From Paenibacillus tuaregi (GTDB taxonomy: Bacteria; Bacillota; Bacilli; Paenibacillales; Paenibacillaceae): 64,000 nt of DNA. This document shows, in pieces, positions 51,624 through 60,786 of this stretch (its first letter is position 1; every line of letters starts with the position of its first letter). Under the pieces are notes generated by a model that was not told the DNA's origin, ran no database searches, and saw only the letters and a list, made by a program, of their open reading frames with translations. The position numbers were made by a program, and so were the translations under genes. The stretch lies in contig NZ_LT575476.1 of the NCBI RefSeq assembly GCF_900086655.1, positions 649,664 to 713,663 on the forward strand. The letters are read 5' to 3'.

Positions 51624-54347
51624 TTACTTCGCTGCGGATTCGCTGATCATTTGGCGAAGCACAGTCTGCAGAATACCGCCGTTGTGGTAGTAGTCCACAT
51701 CCACCATGCTGTCCAGGCGGGCTACAACAGGGAACTCGAACTGGGTTCCGTCTGTACGTGTAGCCACTACGTTCAGCACTTGACCTGGCTTCACTCCGTT
51801 GTCAATGCCCAGGATATCGAACGTTTCGGTACCATCGATACCAAGCGTCTTCCAGCCATGGCCTTCCTGGAATTGAAGCGGAAGTACACCCATGCCAACA
51901 AGGTTGCTGCGGTGAATACGCTCGAAGCTCTCGGCGATAACCGCTTTGACGCCCAAAAGGTAGGTTCCTTTGGCAGCCCAGTCACGGGAGCTTCCGGTAC
52001 CGTACTCTTTCCCGGCGAGTACAACCAGGTTGGTGCCATTGCTTTGGTAGTTCATTGAAGCGTCATAGATGGACATGATCTCATCCGTTGGCAGGTACTT
52101 CGTTACGCCGCCTTCAGTACCTGGAGCAACCTGGTTGCGGATACGGATGTTCGCGAATGTACCGCGCATCATGACTTCATGGTTACCGCGGCGGGAGCCG
52201 TAGGAGTTGAAGTCCTTGCGGGCTACGCCATGCTCGTTCAAATACAACCCAGCCGGGCTGGTTGGTGTGATGTTACCTGCAGGGGAGATGTGGTCCGTTG
52301 TTACGGAATCACCAAGCAGGGCAAGCACACGCGCGCCGCGGATTTCTTCAATATCCTGCAGGCCGTCTGCAAGCTTCTCGAAGAATGGAGGATTCGCGAT
52401 ATAAGTGGATTTCTCATCCCATTCGTACAATTCGCCTTCCGGCACAGGGATGGAGTTCCAACGTTCATTCTGGGTAAATACATTTTCATATTTGCTGCGG
52501 AACATCGCAGGGCTGACGGACAGGCCGATCGCATCCTTGATCTCCTGGGATGTTGGCCAGATATCTCTCAGATACACCGGATTGCCTTCCTGGTCATGGC
52601 CAAGCGGATCGTTCTGCAGGTCAATGTTGACCGTTCCGGCCAAGGCATAGGCTACAACCAGTGGTGGTGAAGCCAGATAGTTGGCCTTAACCTGGGCATG
52701 GACACGTCCTTCAAAGTTGCGGTTACCGGAGATTACAGCTGCAACCGTCAGGTCGTTATCCGCAATTGCCGCACTTACCTCATCTGGAAGCGGACCGGAG
52801 TTGCCGATACATGTTGCACAGCCATAACCGGCAACGTAGAATCCGAGCTGCTCCAGGGAGTCGATCAGACCGGCTTTCTCCAGGTACTCTGTTACCACAA
52901 GGGAGCCCGGAGTCAAGCTGCTCTTCACATAAGCCGGCTTGGTCAGGCCGCGCTCAACCGCTTTCTTGGCAAGCAATCCGGCGCCCAGCATAACGCTCGG
53001 GTTAGAAGTATTGGTGCAGCTGGTGATGGCTGCGATAACCACGGAACCGGTGCCCAGCTTGGTCTCGCGTCCATCCGGATGCTTCACGTCAACGAATTTG
53101 GCGATCTTCTCATCGCTCAGGCCGTAGCCGCCTTTATCCACTGGAGTGCGGATAATTTCAGTGAAGTTCTTCTTCATGTCTGTAAGCTCAATGCGGTCTT
53201 GCGGACGCTTCGGACCCGCAAGACTCGGTACAACTGAAGCCAGATCCAGTTCAATCAAATCTGTGAATTGAGGATCTGCTGTCTCACTGGTACGGAACAT
53301 GCCTTGAGCTTTATAGTAAGCTTCAACCAGAGCGACCTGCTCGTCAGGACGTCCTGTGCTGCGCAGATAGTTCAGAGTCTCGTCATCGACAGGGAAGTAA
53401 CCGATGGTTGCGCCGTATTCCGGAGCCATGTTGGCAACGGTAGCACGGTCAGCAAGGCTGATATTGGCAAGACCCGGGCCGTAGAATTCCACGAATTTGC
53501 CGACAACGCCTTTCTTGCGGAGCATTTGAGTTACCGTAAGAGCAAGGTCAGTTGCCGTTGCGCCTTCAGTAAGGCTGCCAGTCAGCTTGAATCCGATAAC
53601 CTCAGGAGCAACGAAGTAGAGCGGCTGGCCCAGCATGCCTGCTTCGGCTTCAATACCGCCGACACCCCAGCCTACAACCCCAAGGCCGTTGATCATAGTG
53701 GTATGGGAGTCCGTACCAACGAGAGAATCCGGGAATACAACCGTTTCACCGTCAATGGTCTTAGTCGCCGCAACGGAAGCAAGGTATTCCAGGTTAACCT
53801 GGTGTACGATGCCTGTTGCCGGAGGAACGGCACGGAAGTTGTTGAACGCAGTCTGTGCCCAGCGAAGGAAGCGGTAGCGCTCCTCATTACGCTCGAACTC
53901 TACGTTCATGTTATATTCAAGAGCTTCTGGTGTGCCGAAAGCATCAACCATTACGGAGTGGTCAATAACAAGATCGACGGGTACAAGCGGATTGATCTGT
54001 TTCGGATCGCCGCCGGCTTTCTTCACCGTGTCGCGCATAGCTGCCAGATCGACAACGACCGGCACGCCGGTGAAGTCCTGAAGCACGATGCGCGCAGGGA
54101 TGAACGGAATTTCCTTGTTGCTGTCTTGACCTTCGGTCCAGTCAGCGATTTGCTTGACATGCTCTTCGGTAATAGCTCTTCCGTCAAATTGTCTTACAGC
54201 GGCTTCAAGCAGCACTTTGATTGAGAACGGAAGCTTGGAAACGTTGGAGAAGCCTTGGGCTTCCAGAGCCTGCAGATCATAGTAACGGTAGGATTTCCCA
54301 CCCACTTCAAGACTGCGGGCAGCAGAGTACTGATCTTTGATTGGCAT
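51624..54347 (-). CDS. acnA: Aconitate hydratase
   Basis: 907 residues, the usual length of the AcnA/CitB type. Motifs include [38 protein letters not shown]. [4Fe-4S] ligands lie in [25 protein letters not shown] and [19 protein letters not shown], and swivel-domain sequences are [47 protein letters not shown]. It interconverts citrate and isocitrate in the TCA cycle; the Bacillus homologue also binds iron-responsive RNA. AGGAGG lies eight bases before ATG 54347. The roughly 230-base leader contains a GTTTCA-N5-TGAAAC operator. Confidence 0.96.
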   Translation of the reverse strand: MPIKDQYSAARSLEVGGKSYRYYDLQALEAQGFSNVSKLPFSIKVLLEAAVRQFDGRAITEEHVKQIADWTEGQDSNKEIPFIPARIVLQDFTGVPVVVDLAAMRDTVKKAGGDPKQINPLVPVDLVIDHSVMVDAFGTPEALEYNMNVEFERNEERYRFLRWAQTAFNNFRAVPPATGIVHQVNLEYLASVAATKTIDGETVVFPDSLVGTDSHTTMINGLGVVGWGVGGIEAEAGMLGQPLYFVAPEVIGFKLTGSLTEGATATDLALTVTQMLRKKGVVGKFVEFYGPGLANISLADRATVANMAPEYGATIGYFPVDDETLNYLRSTGRPDEQVALVEAYYKAQGMFRTSETADPQFTDLIELDLASVVPSLAGPKRPQDRIELTDMKKNFTEIIRTPVDKGGYGLSDEKIAKFVDVKHPDGRETKLGTGSVVIAAITSCTNTSNPSVMLGAGLLAKKAVERGLTKPAYVKSSLTPGSLVVTEYLEKAGLIDSLEQLGFYVAGYGCATCIGNSGPLPDEVSAAIADNDLTVAAVISGNRNFEGRVHAQVKANYLASPPLVVAYALAGTVNIDLQNDPLGHDQEGNPVYLRDIWPTSQEIKDAIGLSVSPAMFRSKYENVFTQNERWNSIPVPEGELYEWDEKSTYIANPPFFEKLADGLQDIEEIRGARVLALLGDSVTTDHISPAGNITPTSPAGLYLNEHGVARKDFNSYGSRRGNHEVMMRGTFANIRIRNQVAPGTEGGVTKYLPTDEIMSIYDASMNYQSNGTNLVVLAGKEYGTGSSRDWAAKGTYLLGVKAVIAESFERIHRSNLVGMGVLPLQFQEGHGWKTLGIDGTETFDILGIDNGVKPGQVLNVVATRTDGTQFEFPVVARLDSMVDVDYYHNGGILQTVLRQMISESAAK

Positions 54348-54542
54348 GAAGATGACCTCCTAATAGTTTTGCGCGAAGTAAGCAGTGGACTAAGGCTGGG
54401 GCTGGTAAGGATTGAATGGGGTAAAGGTACCCTTGCCAACGATGTTGGCTGACAGGCAATCCGCCGCAGATTCCATTCATTCATAGTATAAATTGTCGGA
54501 TACCATAAGTTCCAGATGGTTCAGCCGTGCTTTTTCGACTTA

Positions 54543-54559
54543 GTTTCATTAGATGAAAC
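54543..54559. promoter_or_regulatory. GTTTCA-N5-TGAAAC operator in the acnA leader
   Basis: Inverted repeat GTTTCAT-TAG-ATGAAAC, at about +20 to +36 of the predicted acnA transcript. Half-sites and spacing are identical to the site just upstream of the IclR gene (45797-45813). This predicts that the IclR protein controls acnA by road-blocking transcription. Confidence 0.65.
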
Positions 54560-54585
54560 GTAATTTCAAAATAATATCTAAAATA

Positions 54586-54614
54586 ATTATACCGCTTACT
54601 TTGTGGTGAGTAAA
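54586..54614 (-). promoter_or_regulatory. Sigma-A promoter of acnA
   Basis: On the minus strand: -35 TTTACT (54609-54614), 17-base spacer, perfect -10 TATAAT (54586-54591). Transcription would start near 54579, giving a leader of about 230 bases. The rest of the gap 54348-54798 shows no gene. Confidence 0.75.
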
Positions 54615-54798
54615 GTATTTTTTATTGGTTTTGGACACAGGCCGGACGCGGAAATCGGCGGGTTGAAACCGCCATCTTGCCGGGTGAACATACTGCCAGT
54701 TTTCAACTCATATATATAAAGAAAGGAAGTGAATAGCGAGGGGAGATTTGCGCATCTACCCCCTCTGGCCGAAGCGCCGTATAAAGGAGGTTGAACGC

Positions 54799-55800
54799 AT
54801 GGCGGACGAGTGGAAAGGTGCATTATCCGCTTATATACAGCAGCAGAACAAGGATGAGGTTGACTTTCGCCCTTCCTCGGTACCGACTCTGGTCACGGAT
54901 CTTGAGTATCTGATCCGTCGCGGGGAACGAAAGCAGCTTCTTGCAGACTGGTATTCCAAAAGAAAGGCGGTTCCGATCCGAAGCGAGACACGGGCCAAGC
55001 TGCTTCGGGAGACGGAGAACCGCAAAGATGAGGTTCAGGTGGATCTTCAGCTTCACCGTACGATCTATTATGAGAAGGGTGGAGTTACACACAAAGAGGA
55101 GCGCATTGACCAGGAGCGGCTCACCCTGCAGCGTGATGATGGCAGCTGGTCGATTATCCGTGTGGACATTCGCGTGGCCGAGCGCCATCCCCAGACCGGA
55201 ATTCCCTATACTGCGATGGATGCCGATCTTGAAATTCCCAAATCCGCTTCGAGGCCCTATTTGAACAGGGAAGTCCTTGGGGTTGTTAATCAAAGCCGTG
55301 TCAAACAGTATAACCGGGCGGAGGCTGCTGCCTATGCAGACCGCTGGTGGAACAGCGCCAACCCGGAATTCCAGGAATTTGCGGTGGACTGCACGAACTA
55401 CATCTCCCAAAGTCTCTTTGCAGGCGGAGCCCCAATAAACTATACTGGAAAAAGAGAATCGGGCTGGTGGTACAAGGGATACGTCGGCGGAAAAGAAGCC
55501 TGGAGCTACAGCTGGTCCGTTGCTAACAGCCTGGAGCGCTACCTCAGCAGTGGCGGGCTCGGCGCGAAAGTGCTCGAACGTCCGCAGCAGCTGGAGCTCG
55601 GCGATGTGATTATTTATGACTGGGACGGCAACGGAGCCTACGAGCATAGCACGATAGTAACCGCGTTTGATGCCGGAGGAATGCCTCTGGTCAACGCCCA
55701 TACTGTAAGCAGCAAACATAGGTATTGGGATTACCGCGACTCCTATGCATGGACCGAGAATACGGTTTACCGCTTCTTCCATCTTGCTGACCGGTTCTGA
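54799..55800 (+). CDS. Amidase domain protein (Amidase_6, PF12671-like)
   Basis: 333 residues from ATG 54799 (AAAGGAGG upstream; the frame opens at 54748). The N-terminal half is charged and soluble. The C-terminal half (about 185-333) matches the putative amidase domain: YNRAEAAAYADRWWNSANPEFQEFAVDCTNYISQSLFAGGAP with the likely catalytic Cys in VDCTNYIS, and LELGDVIIYDWDGNGAYEHSTIVTAF with the likely His in YEHSTIV. Similar NlpC/P60-like proteins act on cell-wall peptides, often in spores. No signal peptide is visible, so location is uncertain. It is 27 bases upstream of ddl. Confidence 0.82.
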   Translation: MADEWKGALSAYIQQQNKDEVDFRPSSVPTLVTDLEYLIRRGERKQLLADWYSKRKAVPIRSETRAKLLRETENRKDEVQVDLQLHRTIYYEKGGVTHKEERIDQERLTLQRDDGSWSIIRVDIRVAERHPQTGIPYTAMDADLEIPKSASRPYLNREVLGVVNQSRVKQYNRAEAAAYADRWWNSANPEFQEFAVDCTNYISQSLFAGGAPINYTGKRESGWWYKGYVGGKEAWSYSWSVANSLERYLSSGGLGAKVLERPQQLELGDVIIYDWDGNGAYEHSTIVTAFDAGGMPLVNAHTVSSKHRYWDYRDSYAWTENTVYRFFHLADRF

Positions 55801-55827
55801 TCATAATTAAGTGAAGAGAGGTTAACC

Positions 55828-56922
55828 ATGGGACAGGATAAGTTAACCGTCGGTTTGATTTACGGCGGTAAGTCAGGCGAGCACGAGGTGTCGCTGCAAA
55901 CGGCCTTCGCTGTGATGAATGCATTTAACTACGATAAATACGAGGTGCTTCCTTTCTATATTACAAAACAGGGGGAGTGGAGAGTAGGCTCCCCACTGTC
56001 AGCTCCTTATGCGGACGCTGCGAAGCTCCGTCTTGAGGACGGTGCTGGCGATACCTCCACAGCTATTCAGAAGCTGTTCAGTAAGCTGGCTTCCGGGCAG
56101 GCGGAGGTCGACGTGGCCTTCCCGCTTCTGCACGGAACATACGGCGAAGACGGCACAATTCAAGGGCTCTTCGAAATGGCGTCCCTGCCTTACGTCGGTG
56201 CCGGTGTGTTGTCCTCTGCAGCAGGTATGGACAAAGCCGTTATGAAGAAGTTGTTCGGGGATGCGGGTCTTGAGCAGTGCAAATACTGCTATTTCACAGG
56301 GGCCCAGTGGGAACGCAGCAGTCATACCCTCATTCAGGGTGTCGAACAGCGGCTTGGCTACCCTTGCTTCGTCAAGCCTGCGAATTTGGGGTCAAGTGTC
56401 GGCATATCCAAGGCGGCCAATCAGGAGGAGCTTCTGAAGGCTGTAGATTATGCTCTTCGCTATGATACCAAAGTGGTTGTAGAAGAGTTCGTGGAAGCCC
56501 GTGAAATTGAGGTCGGTGTGCTGGGCAACGAGGAAGCGGAAGCCTCTGTGCCGGGAGAGATCGTCTCCTCTAGTGAGTATTATGACTATCAGGCCAAGTA
56601 TCTTGACGGCAAATCTCAAATGGTGATCCCTGCGGCGATTGACACTGAGGTGGCTGACCGGGTTCGCGATCTTGCCGTGAAAGCATTCAAGGCGGTGGAA
56701 GGCAGTGGATTGTGCCGGGCTGACTTCTTCCTGAAGGCAGACGGAAGTCTGCTGATCAACGAGGTGAATACGATGCCTGGCTTCACTCCGTTCAGCATGT
56801 ATCCCCTGCTGTGGCGGGAGACAGGGGTCTCCTATGAAACCCTTCTTGACCGGTTGATTGAGCTGGCCCAGGAGCGCTTCGATATCAGACAGAATCTGGA
56901 CTTTAATAATGGAGTGAATTAA
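55828..56922 (+). CDS. ddl: D-alanine--D-alanine ligase
   Basis: 364 residues. ATP-grasp enzyme with N-terminal LTVGLIYGGKSGEHEVSLQTA, central HGTYGEDGTIQGLFEMASLPYVGAGVLSSAAGMDKAVMKKLF and LGYPCFVKPANLGSSVGISKA, and C-terminal LINEVNTMPGFTPFSMYPLLW. It joins two D-Ala residues for peptidoglycan precursors in the cytosol. ATG 55828 has AGAGAGG upstream. Probably co-transcribed with the small gene two bases downstream and possibly with the amidase-domain gene upstream. Confidence 0.95.
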   Translation: MGQDKLTVGLIYGGKSGEHEVSLQTAFAVMNAFNYDKYEVLPFYITKQGEWRVGSPLSAPYADAAKLRLEDGAGDTSTAIQKLFSKLASGQAEVDVAFPLLHGTYGEDGTIQGLFEMASLPYVGAGVLSSAAGMDKAVMKKLFGDAGLEQCKYCYFTGAQWERSSHTLIQGVEQRLGYPCFVKPANLGSSVGISKAANQEELLKAVDYALRYDTKVVVEEFVEAREIEVGVLGNEEAEASVPGEIVSSSEYYDYQAKYLDGKSQMVIPAAIDTEVADRVRDLAVKAFKAVEGSGLCRADFFLKADGSLLINEVNTMPGFTPFSMYPLLWRETGVSYETLLDRLIELAQERFDIRQNLDFNNGVN

Positions 56923-56924
56923 TT

Positions 56925-57245
56925 ATGGGATTCCAAACCGAATTCAATTCCGTCTGTAAGTTCAAGAGCGAGCAGGAGCTGTATGAGCTTCTCGAATACG
57001 GCCGCGGCAAAATGGTCAAGTCCGGCCTAAGGGTGTTCCCGACAGGGCAAAAGGTGATCGCCTACACGCCGGATAACCAGGCTGTGGCGATTGTGAAGGT
57101 GCTGGGCTGCATAGCCGAGATTAACTTCAACGGGGATGAAGTGACTGAAGTGGAAATGTCGCTTGTCCGTCAGCTTACTGAAGAAGAATCGCGTATTCAG
57201 ACCGCTTTGGCTTACGAAATGTTTTTCGGTGAGCATGAGGGGTAA
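56925..57245 (+). CDS. Small conserved-looking hypothetical protein
   Basis: 106 residues starting two bases after the ddl stop, so translationally coupled. Soluble and acidic. The core FPTGQKVIAYTPDNQAVAIVKVLGCIAEINFNGDEVTEVEM looks beta-rich, followed by a C-terminal helix (LVRQLTEEESRIQTALAYEMFFG). I do not recognise the family. Tight coupling to ddl may reflect a wall-synthesis link or only convenience. Confidence 0.75.
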   Translation: MGFQTEFNSVCKFKSEQELYELLEYGRGKMVKSGLRVFPTGQKVIAYTPDNQAVAIVKVLGCIAEINFNGDEVTEVEMSLVRQLTEEESRIQTALAYEMFFGEHEG

Positions 57246-57289
57246 TACAAATATGGTGTTTGATTATTCTCCGTAATGTGGAATAACAG

Positions 57290-57337
57290 CTAAATAAAGA
57301 ACCGTTAGTCCTTCTGGACTAACGGTTCTTTATTTAG
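57290..57337. terminator. Perfect 22-bp hairpin terminator
   Basis: Twenty-two perfectly paired bases on each side of a TTCT loop, AT-rich at the base so that it ends in T-rich sequence on both strands. It ends the ddl operon. Confidence 0.88.
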
Positions 57338-57431
57338 AGTTTATGGATTGGAGCATACTATATCAGATGATTTAAGAATAAGATTTCCGTCCATCTTATA
57401 TAGAACGAAGTGCGAAGGAAGTGGGTTACTG

Positions 57432-58433
57432 ATGATCGTCCGTTTCGGATATGTGGCCATGTCTACAGTTGTTAAGAATGCTTCTCCCTCCAAAACCATG
57501 ACGTTTAAGAGCTTTGGGAAGCTGGCCGACCGGGAAGCGGCTCTGCGTAAGCTTGAGCATGTGGCCGCCGAGAACCTCCATAATACGCTAAGGCTTTTGA
57601 AGCACAATCGCGCGTACAACATTCAGGTCTATAGATTCTCTTCCAAGCTAATCCCGCTTGCAACTCATGGAGAACTGGCGGATTGGGACCCTTTCCCGGC
57701 GCTTCAGAACGATTTCGCCGCGATTGGCGATTATGTCAAGAGGCATGAGATGAGGGTATCTTTCCACCCGGATCACTTTACGGTGCTGAGCACACCGCGG
57801 CCCGAGGTGCTGGAGAGCTCCATCCGGGATCTTGAGCATCACGTCCGGATGCTGGATGCGATGGGCCTGTCTGCCAGGGCGAAGAACAATATTCATGTCG
57901 GCGGAGCCTATGGGGATAAGAAATCCGCAGGGGAACGCTTTAAGGCGAACGTGACGGCCCTGCCGGACAAGCTTAAAGAGAGACTGACCTTTGAAAATGA
58001 TGACAAAACCTTCAACACGCCCGAGACCCTGGAGCTGTGCGAGCAGCTCGGCATCCCGATGGTTCTGGATATTCACCATCAATGGGTCAATAACGAAGGG
58101 GAGGACCCTGCCGATCTGTGGCCCCGGATTCTTAAGACCTGGCAGAGCCCCTATGCCCAAGCGGGTTCGGACCCGGAAGATCCGCTTCCGCCTAAAATTC
58201 ATGCTTCCAGCCCGAAGAGTCCATCGGACTCCCGGAGCCATGCCGATCATGTTGAGGCAGGCCCGCTTCTCGACTTTCTGAGGAAGATCGCTCCCTATAC
58301 GGAGCGAGTGGACGTGATGCTGGAGGCAAAGCTGAAGGACGGGGCACTTTTTGCCTTGATGGAAGATTTGGGATTCTACTCAAGTGAAGGTGTTCGTGTG
58401 ATAGATGAAGCTTCTGTAGAGATTGCGCCATGA
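57432..58433 (+). CDS. uvsE: UV DNA damage endonuclease
   Basis: 333 residues from ATG 57432, where the canonical start MIVRFGYVAMS begins; the 28 upstream in-frame codons overlap the terminator region. TIM-barrel metal-dependent endonuclease: YRFSSKLIPLATH, RVSFHPDHFTVLSTPRPEVLESSIRDLEHHVRMLDAMG, KNNIHVGGAYGDK, LTFENDDKTFNTPETLELCEQLGIPMVLDIHHQWVNNEGED, and KIHASSPKSPSDSRSHADHVEAGPLLDFL. It nicks DNA 5' of UV photoproducts. In spore-formers it complements photoproduct lyase. Confidence 0.94.
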   Translation: MIVRFGYVAMSTVVKNASPSKTMTFKSFGKLADREAALRKLEHVAAENLHNTLRLLKHNRAYNIQVYRFSSKLIPLATHGELADWDPFPALQNDFAAIGDYVKRHEMRVSFHPDHFTVLSTPRPEVLESSIRDLEHHVRMLDAMGLSARAKNNIHVGGAYGDKKSAGERFKANVTALPDKLKERLTFENDDKTFNTPETLELCEQLGIPMVLDIHHQWVNNEGEDPADLWPRILKTWQSPYAQAGSDPEDPLPPKIHASSPKSPSDSRSHADHVEAGPLLDFLRKIAPYTERVDVMLEAKLKDGALFALMEDLGFYSSEGVRVIDEASVEIAP

Positions 58434-58524
58434 GCGGGCGTGAACCTTGAAAACTTCGGGAAAATAAGGTAAGTTGGACGTAAGAAGCGGGGGATGCCGC
58501 GATCTGAAGGAGGACTTACTTAAT

Positions 58525-59295
58525 ATGAGCAATTTATTGGAAGGCAAGAATATTATTATTATGGGTGTGGCTAATGACCGCAGCATCGCTTGGGCGATTG
58601 CCCAAAGTCTCGCGGCTCAAGGCGCACGCCTGGCATTTACATATGAAAGTGAACGCGTGGAAGGCCGGGTACGCAAGCTTGCCGAGACGATTCCGGGGGC
58701 AATTATTCTGCCGTGCAACGTTACGGTGGACGAGGAGATCGACAAGCTAGCGGACACGCTGAAGAGCGAGTTCGGCGTGCTTCACGGTCTCGTGCACAGC
58801 ATCGCTTTCGCCAAGGCGGAGGATCTGGCCGGTGAATTTGCGGACACGTCCCGCGAAGGCTTCGCGCTGGCGAACGACATCAGCGTGTTCTCCCTCGTTG
58901 CAGTAGCGAAGCGCCTCTCGCCGCTGATGACCGAAGGCGGAAGCATTATGACCATGACTTATATGGGATCGGAACGCGTTATGCGCAACTACAATGTCAT
59001 GGGCGTGGCGAAGGCGGGTCTTGAGGCAGCGGTACGCTACTTGGCGAATGACCTCGGTCCTAGAAATATCCGGGTTAACGCGATCTCAGCTGGCCCGATT
59101 CGAACCCTTGCGGCGAAGGGCATCAGTGACTTCAACTCCATCCTGAAGCAGGTGGAAGAGAAAGCGCCGCTTCGCAAAACGACAGAAACCGCTGAAGTTG
59201 GAGATACGGCGATGTTCCTGCTCAGCCATTTGTCCAGAGGAATCACTGGTGAAGTTATTTTTGTAGACGGCGGTTACAATATCGTCGGAGCATAA
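58525..59295 (+). CDS. fabI: Enoyl-[acyl-carrier-protein] reductase (NADH), FabI
   Basis: 256 residues from ATG 58525 (GAAGGAGG upstream). Atypical SDR with GKNIIIMGVANDRSIAWAIAQSLAAQGARLAFTYE, SIAFAK and catalytic Y-x6-K in MTYMGSERVMRNYNVMGVAKAGLEAAVRYLA. C-terminal GITGEVIFVDGGYNIVG is conserved. It catalyses the last reduction of fatty acid elongation in the cytosol and is the triclosan target. It is monocistronic. Confidence 0.95.
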   Translation: MSNLLEGKNIIIMGVANDRSIAWAIAQSLAAQGARLAFTYESERVEGRVRKLAETIPGAIILPCNVTVDEEIDKLADTLKSEFGVLHGLVHSIAFAKAEDLAGEFADTSREGFALANDISVFSLVAVAKRLSPLMTEGGSIMTMTYMGSERVMRNYNVMGVAKAGLEAAVRYLANDLGPRNIRVNAISAGPIRTLAAKGISDFNSILKQVEEKAPLRKTTETAEVGDTAMFLLSHLSRGITGEVIFVDGGYNIVGA

Positions 59296-59337
59296 GCTTT
59301 AAGTTGAATGAAGGTTCGTTCCCGGGTAATGAATATT

Positions 59338-59359
59338 AAGCCGCCGGGGGCGGACTTTT
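59338..59359 (+). terminator. Terminator of fabI
   Basis: Short GC stem CCGCC-GGG-GGCGG followed by ACTTTTTG. The remaining gap to 59524 shows no gene. Confidence 0.65.
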
Positions 59360-59524
59360 TGTTCCTTGTGGGGGCCGGCTTGTCCCATGAAGACTGGGCG
59401 AACGATTGACTGGGATCAGGTTAGACACCCTTTTATTATAGGAGTGATTGACGGGGAGCTCTTGAATCAAGTAACGTAGAGGATGGAATAAGGAAAATTT
59501 TAGTAGAATACAACAGAAAGTAGA

Positions 59525-60415
59525 GTGAGAGATTTGAACCCGATTGAGAACCAGAGCCATGATCAAGACCAAGTTCCTTATACAGTCAGCAGTAAAAGTC
59601 CGACAGCCGTAGCTATTAACGCAGCTGCCAAGACCGGAGAGTGGATCAAGACCAGACTCGGTAATCACAAGGAGCTGAACACCAAGCTGTCTCCACAGGA
59701 TTTGGTTACCGATGTGGATAAAGGTGCGGAATTGATGATCCGCAAGCTGATACTGACCCATTTTCCAGACCATGAAATTCTAGGGGAAGAAGGGGTCAAA
59801 CCCGGCCCAGATGCATCTATTGAAGCGCTGGCCTCATACGAGGATGCGGAATACCTGTGGATCGTAGACCCGATTGACGGGACGACAAATTTTGTACAGG
59901 GCTTTCCCTGCTTCTGTGTATCTATAGCTCTTGCCCATCATGGAGAGGTTATTGTAGGGGTGATCTATGATCCGATCCGTGACGAGCTGTTCGTGGCTGA
60001 GAAAGGGAAAGGGGCATACATGCACGGTAATCCGACAAGCGTGTCCGGAGACAGGGATCTTGCCGGAAGTGTGCTTGCCATAGGATTTAACCCTGAGCGT
60101 GATTTTGCGCTGCCACTCAACATGAAGGGCATTGAAGCGCTGTCCACGAGAACGCGCAGCCTGCGGGCCATGGGCTCTGCAGCTATGCATCTTGCTTATG
60201 TGGCTGCCGGCCGGATGAGCGGGTATTATGAAGTGGGCTTGAATTCTTGGGACATTGCTGCCGGTACACTTCTTGTTCAAGAGTCCGGAGGCAAGGTTAC
60301 AGATACTAAGGGGAACCCGTATCATCTGGGCGTTCGTCACATGGTTGCCACCAATGGCCACATTCATAAGGAGCTGTTGGAAGTGATTGAGACGGCCGGT
60401 GCAACGGGGCTATAA
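59525..60415 (+). CDS. Inositol monophosphatase family protein
   Basis: 296 residues. The start is GTG 59525 or TTG 59534; the ribosome site is weak. Mg-dependent phosphatase motifs: QDLVTDVDKGAE, ILGEEGVKPG, IVDPIDGTTNFVQGFPCFCVSIAL and LNSWDIAAGTLLVQESGGKVTDTKG, all with the conserved acidic metal ligands. It dephosphorylates myo-inositol-1-phosphate or a related sugar phosphate (B. subtilis YktC also accepts 3'-phosphoadenosine compounds). It is 23 bases upstream of the small charged protein gene. Confidence 0.9.
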   Translation: MRDLNPIENQSHDQDQVPYTVSSKSPTAVAINAAAKTGEWIKTRLGNHKELNTKLSPQDLVTDVDKGAELMIRKLILTHFPDHEILGEEGVKPGPDASIEALASYEDAEYLWIVDPIDGTTNFVQGFPCFCVSIALAHHGEVIVGVIYDPIRDELFVAEKGKGAYMHGNPTSVSGDRDLAGSVLAIGFNPERDFALPLNMKGIEALSTRTRSLRAMGSAAMHLAYVAAGRMSGYYEVGLNSWDIAAGTLLVQESGGKVTDTKGNPYHLGVRHMVATNGHIHKELLEVIETAGATGL

Positions 60416-60438
60416 AACTATGTTAGGGGGCTATTCAG

Positions 60439-60699
60439 ATGAGCGAGGACAAAGATTTGGAACGTCAGCTTAGTGAACTGCTTACCGGTGGGGAGCTGGA
60501 GCAGGAGGAGCGCAAGGAAGAAGAACGCCGGCGGCTCTCTCCGAAATATGAAATCCGCGTCCAGACCGAGCATGATCCGATTGTGGAGGAGACACTGAAA
60601 TACCGCAGTATGGCCAAGGAAGTTGACGGGCGTTATGATGAGTATTTGAAGAAGACGGGAAAGACGGAAAAGACAGAAAAGGTGGATAAAGAAGACTGA
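60439..60699 (+). CDS. Small highly charged hypothetical protein
   Basis: 86 residues, ATG with TAGGGGGC upstream. It alternates acidic and basic residues and has no hydrophobic core. The C-terminus has a KTEKTEKVDKED repeat tract, so it is probably largely helical or disordered. I recognise no family. It is likely co-transcribed with the inositol monophosphatase gene. Confidence 0.65.
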   Translation: MSEDKDLERQLSELLTGGELEQEERKEEERRRLSPKYEIRVQTEHDPIVEETLKYRSMAKEVDGRYDEYLKKTGKTEKTEKVDKED

Positions 60700-60786
60700 G
60701 TTGACAGCTGACCGGGCTTTCATCGGGAAGAGTAGATTGGCTGCACGGGCATCCATTTTAATATAGACTGCTGGGGAGTGTATGTA

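Noticed and set aside
53268-54224. 318-codon open frame on the plus strand
   Set aside because: Antisense to acnA; composition reflects the codon bias of the real gene.
54823-55782. 319-codon open frame on the minus strand
   Set aside because: Antisense to the amidase-domain gene, with no ribosome site or family match.
59336-59773. 145-codon minus-strand open frame
   Set aside because: Overlaps the fabI terminator and the inositol monophosphatase gene in antisense, with no start signals.
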